From Pseudomonas phenolilytica (GTDB taxonomy: Bacteria > Pseudomonadota > Gammaproteobacteria > Pseudomonadales > Pseudomonadaceae), in the NCBI RefSeq assembly GCF_021432765.1, contig NZ_CP058908.1, forward strand, positions 3,806,001 through 3,870,000: 64,000 nt of DNA. Reading direction: 5' to 3'. The position numbers and the translations under genes are program-made. Every line of letters begins with the position of its first letter. Position 1 is the first letter of the stretch. Of the stretch, positions 19,738 through 33,035 are shown piece after piece. The notes below the pieces were generated by a model. That model saw only the letters and a list, made by a program, of their open reading frames with translations. It searched no databases and was not told where the DNA came from.

Positions 19738-20523
19738 TCAAGCCTCCCCGGCGCGCAGGTTAGCGATAAAAGGACCGAATCCGTTCTCGCCCAGCCAGAA
19801 ATGCAACAGGTTGTTTACCCCGTTGCTGGTCAGGGTTGCCCCGGCCAGGCCGTCCACTTGGTGATCGGCCTTCGGACTCTGCGGATCGACGCTGCCCTTG
19901 ATGATCTGGACAGCCAGCTTGCCATCGTCGAACAGCTCCTTGCCTGGCCACAGGCCACGCCATTTCGGATTGTCGACCTCGCCGCCCAAACCCGGGGTTT
20001 CGCCATGCTGATAAAAGCCCAGCCCGGCGACGGTATTCAGGTCACCCTTGACCGCCATGAAGCCATAGAGCGTCGACCACAGCCCATAGCCGCGGACTGG
20101 CAGGATCAGCGTATCCAGCTGGCCGTCCTTCTCCACCATATAGACGATGCTGTAGTGCTCGCGGCGCTTGATCGAGGCGATGTCCTGCTCCCCCGGCAGG
20201 GATGCGGACAACGCCGGATCCTTGGCAGCAGCCAGCGGGTCGAAGTCCTGCGCGTCGAACTCATCGCTGAACTTGCCGGTTTGCAGATCGACCAGTCGGG
20301 CCACGATGCGCTCGCCGTACAGGGCCCGAATCTCTTTGGCGGACATGTTGGCCTGACCGAGACCGGCGATGGCTAGGATGCTGCGCTGCTTGTCCAGCAG
20401 CGCGTTCTGCTGTTGCGTCGGCCGCAGTGCGACCGCGGCGCCCGCGACGAACACCGAGCAGACCAGGCAGACCAGCAGGGCCACCGTCAGCGTGCGCGCG
20501 GTGGATTCTTTTTTACTAGACAT
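19738..20523 (-). CDS. nqrC: Na+-translocating NADH:quinone reductase subunit C
   Basis: 261 aa. An N-terminal membrane helix ([20 protein letters not shown]) anchors a periplasmic FMN-binding domain. FMN is normally bound through phosphoester to the last Thr of the motif D-x-x-(S/T)-G-A-T. Here the motif is [12 protein letters not shown], so the acceptor would be Thr230, but the usual Ser/Thr at position 227 is Ala. Gly225 and Asp224 are kept. Its start overlaps the end of nqrB by 8 nt. Confidence 0.96.
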   Translation of the reverse strand: MSSKKESTARTLTVALLVCLVCSVFVAGAAVALRPTQQQNALLDKQRSILAIAGLGQANMSAKEIRALYGERIVARLVDLQTGKFSDEFDAQDFDPLAAAKDPALSASLPGEQDIASIKRREHYSIVYMVEKDGQLDTLILPVRGYGLWSTLYGFMAVKGDLNTVAGLGFYQHGETPGLGGEVDNPKWRGLWPGKELFDDGKLAVQIIKGSVDPQSPKADHQVDGLAGATLTSNGVNNLLHFWLGENGFGPFIANLRAGEA

Positions 20524-21727
20524 TGCGCGCCAGCCTCCGCTTGATATTGGCCTGGATGACGAAGTGGTCGATCAGCGGTGCACAGAGGTTGGCGAACAGG
20601 ATCGCCAGCATCATGCCTTCGGGGAACGCAGGGTTGACCACGCGAATCAGTACCACCATCACGCCGATGAGCACGCCGAAGATCCATTTGCCGGTATTGG
20701 TCATCGAGGCCGAGACAGGATCGGTGGCCATGAAGATCATGCCGAAGGCGAAGCCGCCGACCACCATGTGCCAATACCAGGGCATGGCGAACAGCGGATT
20801 GCTGTCCGAGCCGATCAGGTTGAACAGGGAGCTCAGGCCGATCATGCCCAGCATCACACCGGATACGATGCGCCAGGACGCGATCTTGGTCAGTAGCAGA
20901 ACTGCCCCGCCAATGAAGATCGCTAACGTGCTGGTTTCACCGATCGAGCCGTGGATCGTGCCGACGAAGGCATCCATCCAGCTGATGCCGTGGTCGATCA
21001 CGTTTTCGATGCCGCCTGCGTAGCCCAGGCTCAGCGCAGTAGCGCCGGCATAGCCGTCGACCGCGGTCCAGACCTGGTCGCCGGAGATCTGCGCCGGATA
21101 GGCAAAGAACAGGAACGCGCGGCCGGTCAGTGCCGGGTTGAGGAAGTTCTTGCCAGTGCCGCCAAACACCTCCTTACCGATCACAACGCCGAAGCTGATA
21201 CCCAGCGCGACCTGCCACAGCGGAATGCTCGGCGGTAGGGTCAAGGCGAACAGCACGGAAGTGACGAAGAAGCCTTCGTTCACTTCGTGCTTGCGAATGG
21301 AGGCGAACAGCACCTCCCAAAAGCCACCAACGATGAAGGTCACCGCATAGATCGGCAGGAAATACGCCGCGCCCTGGATGACGTTATCCCACAGACTGCC
21401 CGGATCGAACCCGGCCAGCAGCCCGGTCAGCGCGAACTGCCAGTCCGACTGCGACTGCAGCAACTCCGGATTGGCCGCGTAGATCAGGTTGGCCTGGTAG
21501 CCGGCGTTCCACATGCCGAAGAACATGGCCGGGAAGGTGCACAGCCAGACGGTGATCATCATCCGCTTGAGATCGATGCCGTCGCGCACATGTGCCGTGG
21601 TCTTGGTGACGCTGCCGGGACGATAGAGGAACGTGTCCGCCGCTTCATAGAGCGCGTACCACTTCTCGTAACGCCCGCCTTTCTCGAAATGGTGCTCGAT
21701 CTTGTCGAGGAATGCGCGAATGCCCAT
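20516..21727 (-). CDS. nqrB: Na+-translocating NADH:quinone reductase subunit B
   Basis: 403 aa, largest membrane subunit, about ten helices. It is thought to form the Na+ channel and carries covalent FMN plus riboflavin. The flavinylation motif reads [10 protein letters not shown] with acceptor Thr230, and as in NqrC the usual Ser/Thr before Gly is Ala (227). The N-terminus ([20 protein letters not shown]) is typical. It follows nqrA after 3 nt. Confidence 0.97.
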   Translation of the reverse strand: MGIRAFLDKIEHHFEKGGRYEKWYALYEAADTFLYRPGSVTKTTAHVRDGIDLKRMMITVWLCTFPAMFFGMWNAGYQANLIYAANPELLQSQSDWQFALTGLLAGFDPGSLWDNVIQGAAYFLPIYAVTFIVGGFWEVLFASIRKHEVNEGFFVTSVLFALTLPPSIPLWQVALGISFGVVIGKEVFGGTGKNFLNPALTGRAFLFFAYPAQISGDQVWTAVDGYAGATALSLGYAGGIENVIDHGISWMDAFVGTIHGSIGETSTLAIFIGGAVLLLTKIASWRIVSGVMLGMIGLSSLFNLIGSDSNPLFAMPWYWHMVVGGFAFGMIFMATDPVSASMTNTGKWIFGVLIGVMVVLIRVVNPAFPEGMMLAILFANLCAPLIDHFVIQANIKRRLARNV

Positions 21728-21730
21728 GCC

Positions 21731-23101
<1,371 letters not shown>

Positions 23102-23199
23102 TCAGCCAAGCGACTGATAGCAAAAAAACGCCACACCGCTCGCGCCGATAGCTCATCAGCGCGACGCCATGTCACGGCCCCAAGTGAAAAATCCGCCCG

Positions 23200-23229
23200 A
23201 TTATAGGGGGGGGGCGCGCCGACTGACCA
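23200..23229 (-). promoter_or_regulatory. Predicted sigma70 promoter of the nqr operon
   Basis: On the minus strand a perfect -10 TATAAT (23200-23205) follows a -35 of TGGTCA (23224-23229, four of six matches to TTGACA) after an 18-bp spacer. Nine of the spacer bases are one uninterrupted C run (G run on the plus strand, 23206-23214). Transcription would begin near 23193, giving a leader of about 120 nt. Confidence 0.6.
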
Positions 23230-23352
23230 CCCGGTACCGAGCGTTTTTATCTACACCTTCGCCGCATAGCGGCAGCTCGCTTGCGTAATAAAACATCAGT
23301 GCGCGCACCACAGCCCGGCGATGCTCGGCCGTTTTTCGTTACCCCAGAAACG

Positions 23353-23381
23353 CGAAACGGGAGCCACAGGCTCCCGTTTCG
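23353..23381 (-). terminator. Terminator of gap
   Basis: A 12-bp perfect stem (CGAAACGGGAGC / GCTCCCGTTTCG) with a 5-nt loop lies 18 nt downstream of the gap stop codon. On the minus strand the distal arm runs into GTTTCGCGTTTCT, a modest T-rich stretch. Confidence 0.8.
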
Positions 23382-23399
23382 TTTCAGCTGGCGATGCGC

Positions 23400-24851
23400 T
23401 TAGCGGGGAAAGGCAGGCGGGTTGACGCCGGCCATGTCTTCCATCACGCGAACCACCTGGCAGCTGTAGCCGAACTCGTTGTCGTACCAGACGTACAGCA
23501 CGACACGGTTGTCATTGCAGATGGTGGCCTCGGCGTCCACCACGCCGGCATGACGCGAGCCGACGAAATCTGTTGATACAACTTCCTGCGAGTTGACGAA
23601 GTCGATCTGCTTCTGCAGATCCGAGTGCATGGCCATCTGGCGCAGATACTCGTTGATCTCGTCGCGGCTGGTGGCCTTTTCCAGATTCAGGTTGAGAATG
23701 GCCATGGACACGTTCGGCGTCGGTACGCGGATCGCATTGCCGGTCAGCTTGCCCTTCAGCACCGGCAGCGCCTTGGCGGCGGCGGTGGCAGCACCGGTCT
23801 CGGTAATCACCATGTTCAGCGCAGCGCTGCGACCACGACGACTGCCCTTGTGGAAGTTGTCGATCAGGTTCTGGTCGTTGGTGTACGAGTGAACGGTTTC
23901 GACGTGACCGTTGACGATGCCGTACTGATCATTCACGGCCTTGAGCACCGGCACGATAGCGTTGGTGGTGCAGGATGCGGCGGAAATGATCTTGTCGTCA
24001 GCGGTGATGTCGGCATGGTTGATGCCATGCACGATGTTCTTCAGCTCACCCTTGCCCGGTGCGGTCAGCACCACGCGGGCAACGCCCGGGCACTTGAGGT
24101 GCTGGCCGAGGCCTTCGGCGTCACGCCACTTGCCGGTGTTATCGACCAGCAACGCGTTCTCGATGCCGTACTGGGTGTAGTCCACCGAGGCCGGATCGTT
24201 GGAATAGATCACTTGGATCAGGTTGCCGTTGGCGGTGATGGTGTTATTGGCTTCGTCGATGGTGATGGTGCCATCGAACGGACCGTGCACCGAGTCGCGA
24301 CGCAGCAGGCTGGCGCGCTTGACCAGATCGTTGTCGGCGCCCTTGCGCACGACGATGGCGCGCAGGCGCAGGCCGTCGCCGCCGCCGGTCTTCTCGATCA
24401 GGATACGGGCCAGCAGGCGGCCGATGCGGCCGAAACCATACAGCACCACGTCGGTGCCCTTGCGGCCGGTTGCGGTATGACGCTTGTCAGCCACTTCCGC
24501 CAGTTCCTGACGCACGAACTGCTCGAGAGTGCGGCCTTCGCCAGCCTGCTTGAACTTGGCGACCAGCTTGCCGAGGTCAACCGAAGCAGCGCCCAGGTTC
24601 ATCTCGCTCATGGTCTTGAGGATCTGGAAGGTATCATGTACCGACAGCTCGGCCTCGTCGGCGATACGGTGACGCGCGAAGCGGTGCGCCTTGAGAATGG
24701 CGATCACCGAGCGATTGATCAGGCCGCGCCCGTAGATCGAAGTCACCACGTTGTTGTTGCGGTACAGCTGACCAATCAACGGAATCATCGCTTCGGCGAG
24801 CGCTTCGCGGTCAATCCATTCACCAAGACACTGGTCGGGCTTCTGAGTCAC
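23400..24851 (-). CDS. gap: Glyceraldehyde-3-phosphate dehydrogenase, long form
   Basis: 483 aa, about 150 longer than classical GAPDH. An N-terminal extension of about 130 residues (MTQKPDQCLGEWIDREALAE onward, predicted mainly helical) precedes the NAD-binding fold, which starts at VVLYGFGRIGRLLAR. The catalytic Cys is in SAASCTTNAIVPVLK, and WYDNEFGYSCQVVR closes the catalytic domain. This long type is known from Pseudomonas and relatives and is usually taken as the gluconeogenic/NADP-capable form, but cofactor choice cannot be read here. It starts with GTG at 24851, preceded by GGAAGGA at good spacing. It is monocistronic and diverges from mfd. Confidence 0.93.
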   Translation of the reverse strand: MTQKPDQCLGEWIDREALAEAMIPLIGQLYRNNNVVTSIYGRGLINRSVIAILKAHRFARHRIADEAELSVHDTFQILKTMSEMNLGAASVDLGKLVAKFKQAGEGRTLEQFVRQELAEVADKRHTATGRKGTDVVLYGFGRIGRLLARILIEKTGGGDGLRLRAIVVRKGADNDLVKRASLLRRDSVHGPFDGTITIDEANNTITANGNLIQVIYSNDPASVDYTQYGIENALLVDNTGKWRDAEGLGQHLKCPGVARVVLTAPGKGELKNIVHGINHADITADDKIISAASCTTNAIVPVLKAVNDQYGIVNGHVETVHSYTNDQNLIDNFHKGSRRGRSAALNMVITETGAATAAAKALPVLKGKLTGNAIRVPTPNVSMAILNLNLEKATSRDEINEYLRQMAMHSDLQKQIDFVNSQEVVSTDFVGSRHAGVVDAEATICNDNRVVLYVWYDNEFGYSCQVVRVMEDMAGVNPPAFPR

Positions 24852-24894
24852 GGGCAGTTCCTTCCAACATGTAGGGGCTGAGAAAAGGGGCTAC

Positions 24895-24923
24895 ATTATG
24901 ACGGCGCACCCTAGCGCCGGCAA
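24895..24923 (-). promoter_or_regulatory. Predicted sigma70 promoter of gap
   Basis: On the minus strand TTGCCG (24918-24923) and CATAAT (24895-24900) are separated by 17 bp; they match consensus at four and five of six positions. The transcript would start near 24888, giving a leader of about 37 nt that includes the GGAAGGA ribosome binding site. Confidence 0.6.
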
Positions 24924-24941
24924 TCTGCAGCGGACGAAACA

Positions 24942-24971
24942 CTGACAGCCCTGCACCGCGATAGTTACAAT
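24942..24971 (+). promoter_or_regulatory. Predicted sigma70 promoter of mfd
   Basis: CTGACA (24942-24947) and TACAAT (24966-24971) each match consensus at five of six positions with an 18-bp spacer. Transcription would begin near 24978, 33 nt ahead of the mfd start. It lies back to back with the gap promoter. Confidence 0.65.
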
Positions 24972-25010
24972 CCCGGCGGCCTATTTTTTCGATCGGAGCC
25001 ACGCCCACTC

Positions 25011-28448
<3,438 letters not shown>

Positions 28449-28457
28449 GGATTCCGG

Positions 28458-28967
28458 ATGTCGCCGCTACGTCGCCTGTTGCTGTTGCTCGTGCTATGCG
28501 CGCCGCCCGCGTGCGCCGATGCGCTGTATCGCATCGAGCTGATCCTGTTCCGCCATGCCGAACCGCTGGAGGCCAGCCGTCGCGCGCCTTACGACTGGGC
28601 ACGCAATGCCCGTCTGCTCGCAGGCAGCGACGCGCAGCCGGGGGACTTCGAGGCGCTGGCCGAACGACTGGACAGCGGCGACGGCTATCGCGTGCTGCTG
28701 CGCCAGACCTGGCGGCAGCGCATCGACGAGCGCGTCGCCGTGGTCGAGGGCGCGCGGCATCTGGAGCATTTTCCCGTGCAGGGCGTGATCGCCCTGCGCC
28801 GCCGCCACGGACTGGAAGTCGATGCGCGGTTCTGGGTCAACCGCTTCGGCGAACATGGCCGACTGCTCGCCAGCGAGCAGCTGCAACAGCGCGTGCAGTT
28901 GCGCCCCGGTGAGCTGCGCTATATCGACCACGGCAGCCTCGGTGCGCTGATCCGGGCAAGTTACTGA
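28458..28967 (+). CDS. CsiV-family periplasmic protein
   Basis: 169 aa. A signal peptide (LLLLLVLCAPPACADA) ends near residue 22. The mature protein begins YRIELILFRH, and the LEHFPVQGVIALRRRHGLEVDARFWVN segment fits the CsiV/DUF-type periplasmic family, which is often found downstream of mfd. CsiV in Vibrio supports cell shape on D-amino acids, but no function has been fixed for pseudomonads. It follows mfd after 9 nt and lies 3 nt before the SNF2 gene. Confidence 0.75.
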   Translation: MSPLRRLLLLLVLCAPPACADALYRIELILFRHAEPLEASRRAPYDWARNARLLAGSDAQPGDFEALAERLDSGDGYRVLLRQTWRQRIDERVAVVEGARHLEHFPVQGVIALRRRHGLEVDARFWVNRFGEHGRLLASEQLQQRVQLRPGELRYIDHGSLGALIRASY

Positions 28968-28970
28968 CCC

Positions 28971-31900
28971 ATGGCCAGGGATTTTCTCACCCGGCTGCCA
29001 CCGACCTGGGCGCTGGGCTTCTCGGACAACGCGCTGGCGCGCGGCAAGCAGTACGCCGAGGAGGATCGCGTCACCCTGCTGCGCGAGGACGACGGGCTGA
29101 TCGAGGCCAGTTGTCGCGGCACCGGCGGCAAGCGCTACCGGCAGTCGCTGCTGCTGGACAAGCGCGGTGGGCTCAGCTGCGTTTGCAGCTGCCCGGTGGG
29201 GCTGGCCTGCAAGCACGCCGCGGCCGTCATCCACCACCTGCAGCAGCTGGCCGAGCACGCCCCACAGGGCGCCGACGCCTCGCCGGAGGGCGAGCTGCCC
29301 GACGCCCTGCGGCACTGGCTCGCGCAGTTGCCACGTGCGCTCGGCGAGGACACCGGCCAGGACGCGCCCACGCACTGTCTGCATTACCGGCTGCTGCCGG
29401 ACCTCTACGTGGAAGTGAACAAGGTGCGCCTGCGACAGGACGGATCGGTCGCTGCGCGCGAGCCGTACCCGGCCGTGCGCGAGGCCACGTTCCGCCAGCC
29501 GCGCTTCATGCAGCCGCTGGACCTGCATATCGCTGCCCTGCTGGCGCTCGCACCGATCGCCAGCAACCGCTTCGCCCTGACCGGCGAGAACGGTGCCGAG
29601 GCTCTGCGTCTGCTGCTGGAAAGCGGTCGCGCCTTTCTCGACTGGGATGCCCCAGCGCTGCAACCAGGCCATCGCCGCTCGGCCCGTTTCGCCTGGCAGC
29701 AGCACGAAGGCGCGCTGCGTCCGGTGCTGGAAGTCGAGGGCGGCGCCGAGGCGCTGACCGCCGTGGACCCGCTGTACTACCGCGACGACGCGAGCAACGA
29801 GGTCGGCCTGATCGAACACGGCCTGTCGGCACCCCTGGCGCGTCACCTGCTCGAAGCCCCCGCGGTGTCACCGAACCAGGCCGGGCTGTTCAGCCTCTCG
29901 CTCAGCGAGATCGCCCCGCAGCTGCCGGTGCCGACCAAGGCCGAAGAGCAGCGCATCGACGACTTGCAGCCCATCGCCCGGCTGACGCTCGGCAGCCATC
30001 AGGCGATGAACTGGCAGCCGGCCAGCGGGCGGATGGTCAACGAGCAGCAGCACCGCGCCGGCCTGAGCTTCGTCTACGGCAGCCTCGCCACGCACGGCAA
30101 GCTCAAGGGCGAGCAGCGTCTGCGTCAGGCCGAGGGCGAGCGTGTGCTCAGCATCGCCCGCCAGCCTGCGGCCGAACAGGCGCTGCGCCAGCAACTGCAG
30201 CAGCTGGGTTTCCGCCCGGCGCTGCGCCAGAGCCCGGCGCTACCGAAGGATTCGGCGGAAATGTTCGAGCTGCCCAGCGAGAGCGCCTGGCAGCACTTCG
30301 CCGACACCCAACTGCCGTTGCTGCGCCAGCAGGGTTGGCAGATCGTCATGCAGCCCGGTTTCGCCTACGACCTGGCGCCGGTCGAGCAGTGGTACGCCGA
30401 GCTGGACGAATCCCCGGAGCACAGCTGGTTCGACCTGCAGCTGGGCATCCTCGTCGAAGGCGAGCGCATCAGCCTGCTGCCGGTGCTGCTCAGCGTCATC
30501 CGCCGCAATCCCGCCCTGCTCTCGCCGCAGCACCTGGCCCAGCGCGCCGACGACGAAACGCTCCGGGTCGCGCTGGGCCGGCGCAGCGCGGTAGACGACC
30601 GACCGTTGCAGGTGCTGCTGCCCTTCGGCCGGCTGAAACCGATCCTCGCCACACTGGGCGAGCTGTACCTGCGCGACCAGCCGGCCGGCGACAGTCTGCG
30701 CCTGTCACGCCTCGACGCCGCGCGCCTGGGCCAGCTCGACGCGCTGCCGTTCGCCTGGAGCGGCGGCGAGCAGCTGCTCGATTTCGCCCGGCGTCTGCGC
30801 GATTACAACCAGCAGCCCGTCGCCGCGCCACCGGGCCTGCGCGCGACGCTGCGCCCCTACCAGCTCGATGGTCTGAGCTGGATGCAGGCGCTGCGCGCAC
30901 TGGACGTCGGCGGCATCCTCGGCGACGACATGGGCCTGGGCAAGACGCTGCAGACCCTGGCCCACCTGCTGCTGGAAAAGCAGGCCGGCCGTCTCGATCG
31001 CCCGAGCCTGGTGGTCATGCCCACCAGCCTGATTCCCAACTGGCAGGACGAAGCAGCGCGCTTCACCCCGCAACTGCGCGTGCTCACGCTGCACGGCAGC
31101 GATCGCCAGCGGCATTTCGCACAGCTCGCCGGGCACGACCTGCTGCTGACCACCTACGCCCTGCTGCCGCGCGACATCGAACAGCTCGTCGCGCAGCCGC
31201 TGCACCTGCTGGTGCTGGATGAGGCGCAGAACATCAAGAACGCCAGCAGCAAGGCCGCGCAGGCCGCCGGCCGGCTGGTCGCCCGGCAGCGTCTGTGCCT
31301 GACCGGCACACCGCTGGAAAACCACCTCGGCGAGCTGTGGTCGCTGTTCCACTTCCTCATGCCTGGCTGGCTCGGCGATGCGCGCAGTTTTACCCGCAGC
31401 TACCGCACGCCCATCGAGAAACACGGCGACCGCGACCGCCTGCAGCACCTGATCGCGCGCATCCGCCCGTTCCTGCTGCGTCGGCGCAAGGAAGACGTGG
31501 CCCGCGAGCTGCCGCCGAAGACCGAGATCGTCCACTGGGTCGACCTGAACCCGGCGCAGCGCGACCTCTACGAAACGGTGCGCCTGGCGATGGACCGCAA
31601 GGTGCGCGAGGAGATCGACCGCAAGGGCCTGGCACGTAGCCAGATCGTCATCCTCGAAGCGCTGCTCAAGCTGCGTCAGGTCTGCTGCGACCTACGCCTG
31701 GTCAAGGCCGACGGTGCCCGGGTGGCGCGTAGCGGCCATTCCGCCAAGCTCGACAGCCTGATGCAGATGCTTGACGAGCTGCTGGCCGAAGGGCGGCGCG
31801 TACTGCTGTTCTCGCAGTTCACCTCGATGCTCGCGCTGATCGAGGACGAGCTGCGCCAGCGCGGTATCCCCTACGTGATCATCACCGGCGACGTCCGCGA

Positions 31901-32255
31901 CCGGCGCACGCCGGTGCGGCAGTTCCAGAATGGCGAGGTGCCGCTGTTCCTGATCAGCCTCAAGGCCGGCGGCACCGGCCTGAACCTCACCGCCGCCGAC
32001 ACCGTCATCCACTACGACCCCTGGTGGAACCCGGCCGCGGAAAACCAGGCCACCGACCGCGCCTACCGCATCGGCCAGGACAAGCCGGTGTTCGTCTACA
32101 AGCTGATCACCCGCGGCAGCGTCGAGGAGAAGATCCAGCAGCTGCAGACGCGCAAGTCGGAGCTTGCCAGCGGCGTGCTGGACAGCGGCGGGACGGACGA
32201 CTGGCGCCTGCAGCAGAGCGATATCGATGCGCTGCTGGCGCCGCTACCGGACTGA
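28971..32255 (+). CDS. SWIM zinc-finger / SNF2-family DNA helicase
   Basis: 1094 aa. A SWIM zinc finger (CVCSCPVGLACKHAAA, about residues 71-86: CxC then CxH) sits at the N-terminus. After a long variable region the SNF2 motor starts near residue 620 with Walker A GDDMGLGKTLQT (about 650) and the DEAQ box LVLDEAQNIKN (about 748). The C-lobe has LTAADTVIHYDPWWNPA and DRAYRIGQ. This is the bacterial RapA/HepA-like Swi2/Snf2 ATPase class, which remodels protein-DNA contacts. The N-terminal region may bind DNA or RNA polymerase. It lies 3 nt downstream of the CsiV-like gene and about 1 kb ahead of the ligase cassette. Confidence 0.93.
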   Translation: MARDFLTRLPPTWALGFSDNALARGKQYAEEDRVTLLREDDGLIEASCRGTGGKRYRQSLLLDKRGGLSCVCSCPVGLACKHAAAVIHHLQQLAEHAPQGADASPEGELPDALRHWLAQLPRALGEDTGQDAPTHCLHYRLLPDLYVEVNKVRLRQDGSVAAREPYPAVREATFRQPRFMQPLDLHIAALLALAPIASNRFALTGENGAEALRLLLESGRAFLDWDAPALQPGHRRSARFAWQQHEGALRPVLEVEGGAEALTAVDPLYYRDDASNEVGLIEHGLSAPLARHLLEAPAVSPNQAGLFSLSLSEIAPQLPVPTKAEEQRIDDLQPIARLTLGSHQAMNWQPASGRMVNEQQHRAGLSFVYGSLATHGKLKGEQRLRQAEGERVLSIARQPAAEQALRQQLQQLGFRPALRQSPALPKDSAEMFELPSESAWQHFADTQLPLLRQQGWQIVMQPGFAYDLAPVEQWYAELDESPEHSWFDLQLGILVEGERISLLPVLLSVIRRNPALLSPQHLAQRADDETLRVALGRRSAVDDRPLQVLLPFGRLKPILATLGELYLRDQPAGDSLRLSRLDAARLGQLDALPFAWSGGEQLLDFARRLRDYNQQPVAAPPGLRATLRPYQLDGLSWMQALRALDVGGILGDDMGLGKTLQTLAHLLLEKQAGRLDRPSLVVMPTSLIPNWQDEAARFTPQLRVLTLHGSDRQRHFAQLAGHDLLLTTYALLPRDIEQLVAQPLHLLVLDEAQNIKNASSKAAQAAGRLVARQRLCLTGTPLENHLGELWSLFHFLMPGWLGDARSFTRSYRTPIEKHGDRDRLQHLIARIRPFLLRRRKEDVARELPPKTEIVHWVDLNPAQRDLYETVRLAMDRKVREEIDRKGLARSQIVILEALLKLRQVCCDLRLVKADGARVARSGHSAKLDSLMQMLDELLAEGRRVLLFSQFTSMLALIEDELRQRGIPYVIITGDVRDRRTPVRQFQNGEVPLFLISLKAGGTGLNLTAADTVIHYDPWWNPAAENQATDRAYRIGQDKPVFVYKLITRGSVEEKIQQLQTRKSELASGVLDSGGTDDWRLQQSDIDALLAPLPD

Positions 32256-32362
32256 CCCCCACAGTCGCCAATGGGACGTGCTCACTGGATGACGGCGGGC
32301 TTTTCGTCCAAGCTTGCCCGGCTATCCACGCGCTCGCCCTCGCCCCGCACAAGGATCTTTCG

Positions 32363-32923
32363 ATGAGCCTCTACGAGATCGCCTTTTCCGGCCAGCTGCT
32401 TCCCGGCGCCCGCCTCGAACAGGTCGAAGCCAACCTGACCCGGCTGTTCCAGGCCGATGCCCAGCGCATCGCTCTGCTGTTTTCCGGACGCCGCATCGTC
32501 ATCAAGCAGAACCTGGATTTCGACGCCGTGGAGAAGTACCGCGTGGCGATGGAACGCGCCGGCGCGCAGGTCGAAGTCAAGCCGATGCCGGTGGATGTCG
32601 AGGAAATCGAACTGGCACCGCCGCCGGCCAATGCCGCATCCGCCGCGCCGGCTCCGGTGGCCGATGCCACAAGCCGCGCGCCCGGCCCGCTCAAGGTGGT
32701 GCCGCGCGATGAGTACATGGCCGCCTTCGCCGACGTCGAGGCGCCCGACTTCAGTATCGCCCCGGTCGGCGTCGACCTGCAGGATGCCCGCCCGGAACCG
32801 ACGCCACCGCGCGTGGACCTGTCGCAGTTCAGCCTGGCGCCGGTGGGCAGCGACATGAGCGAACGCCGCCGCGCCAGCGATGTGCCGCCGCCAGACACCT
32901 CGCACCTGAAGCTGCTGGACTGA
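32363..32923 (+). CDS. Uncharacterised two-part protein with FSxAPVGxD repeats
   Basis: 186 aa, no family function recognised. The N-terminal 75 residues form a compact domain (MSLYEIAFSGQLLPGARLEQ, then VEANLTRLFQADAQRIALLF, then AQVEVKPM) of likely alternating strand and helix. A Pro/Ala-rich linker follows. The tail carries two near-repeats, FSIAPVGVDL and FSLAPVGSDM, then a final SHLKLLD. That layout suggests a domain with a flexible peptide-presenting tail. No signal peptide or membrane helix is seen. ATG 32363 has AAGGA at 8-nt spacing; the frame is open upstream but begins inside the SNF2 gene. It is the gene directly ahead of the exonuclease. Confidence 0.8.
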   Translation: MSLYEIAFSGQLLPGARLEQVEANLTRLFQADAQRIALLFSGRRIVIKQNLDFDAVEKYRVAMERAGAQVEVKPMPVDVEEIELAPPPANAASAAPAPVADATSRAPGPLKVVPRDEYMAAFADVEAPDFSIAPVGVDLQDARPEPTPPRVDLSQFSLAPVGSDMSERRRASDVPPPDTSHLKLLD

Positions 32924-33035
32924 CCGGCCGGGCGGGTCGGTCGCCGCCCTGCCCCGCCGAACCCTTCGCCTGGCAAACGAACTCGCGGCGCCGCGCCGGG
33001 TTCCAACACTGCAAGCCCTCCAGCCAGACGTCGTC

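Noticed and set aside
28494..29846. 450-codon minus-strand frame opposite the CsiV-like and SNF2 genes
   Set aside because: It spans two real genes antisense and shows no motif.
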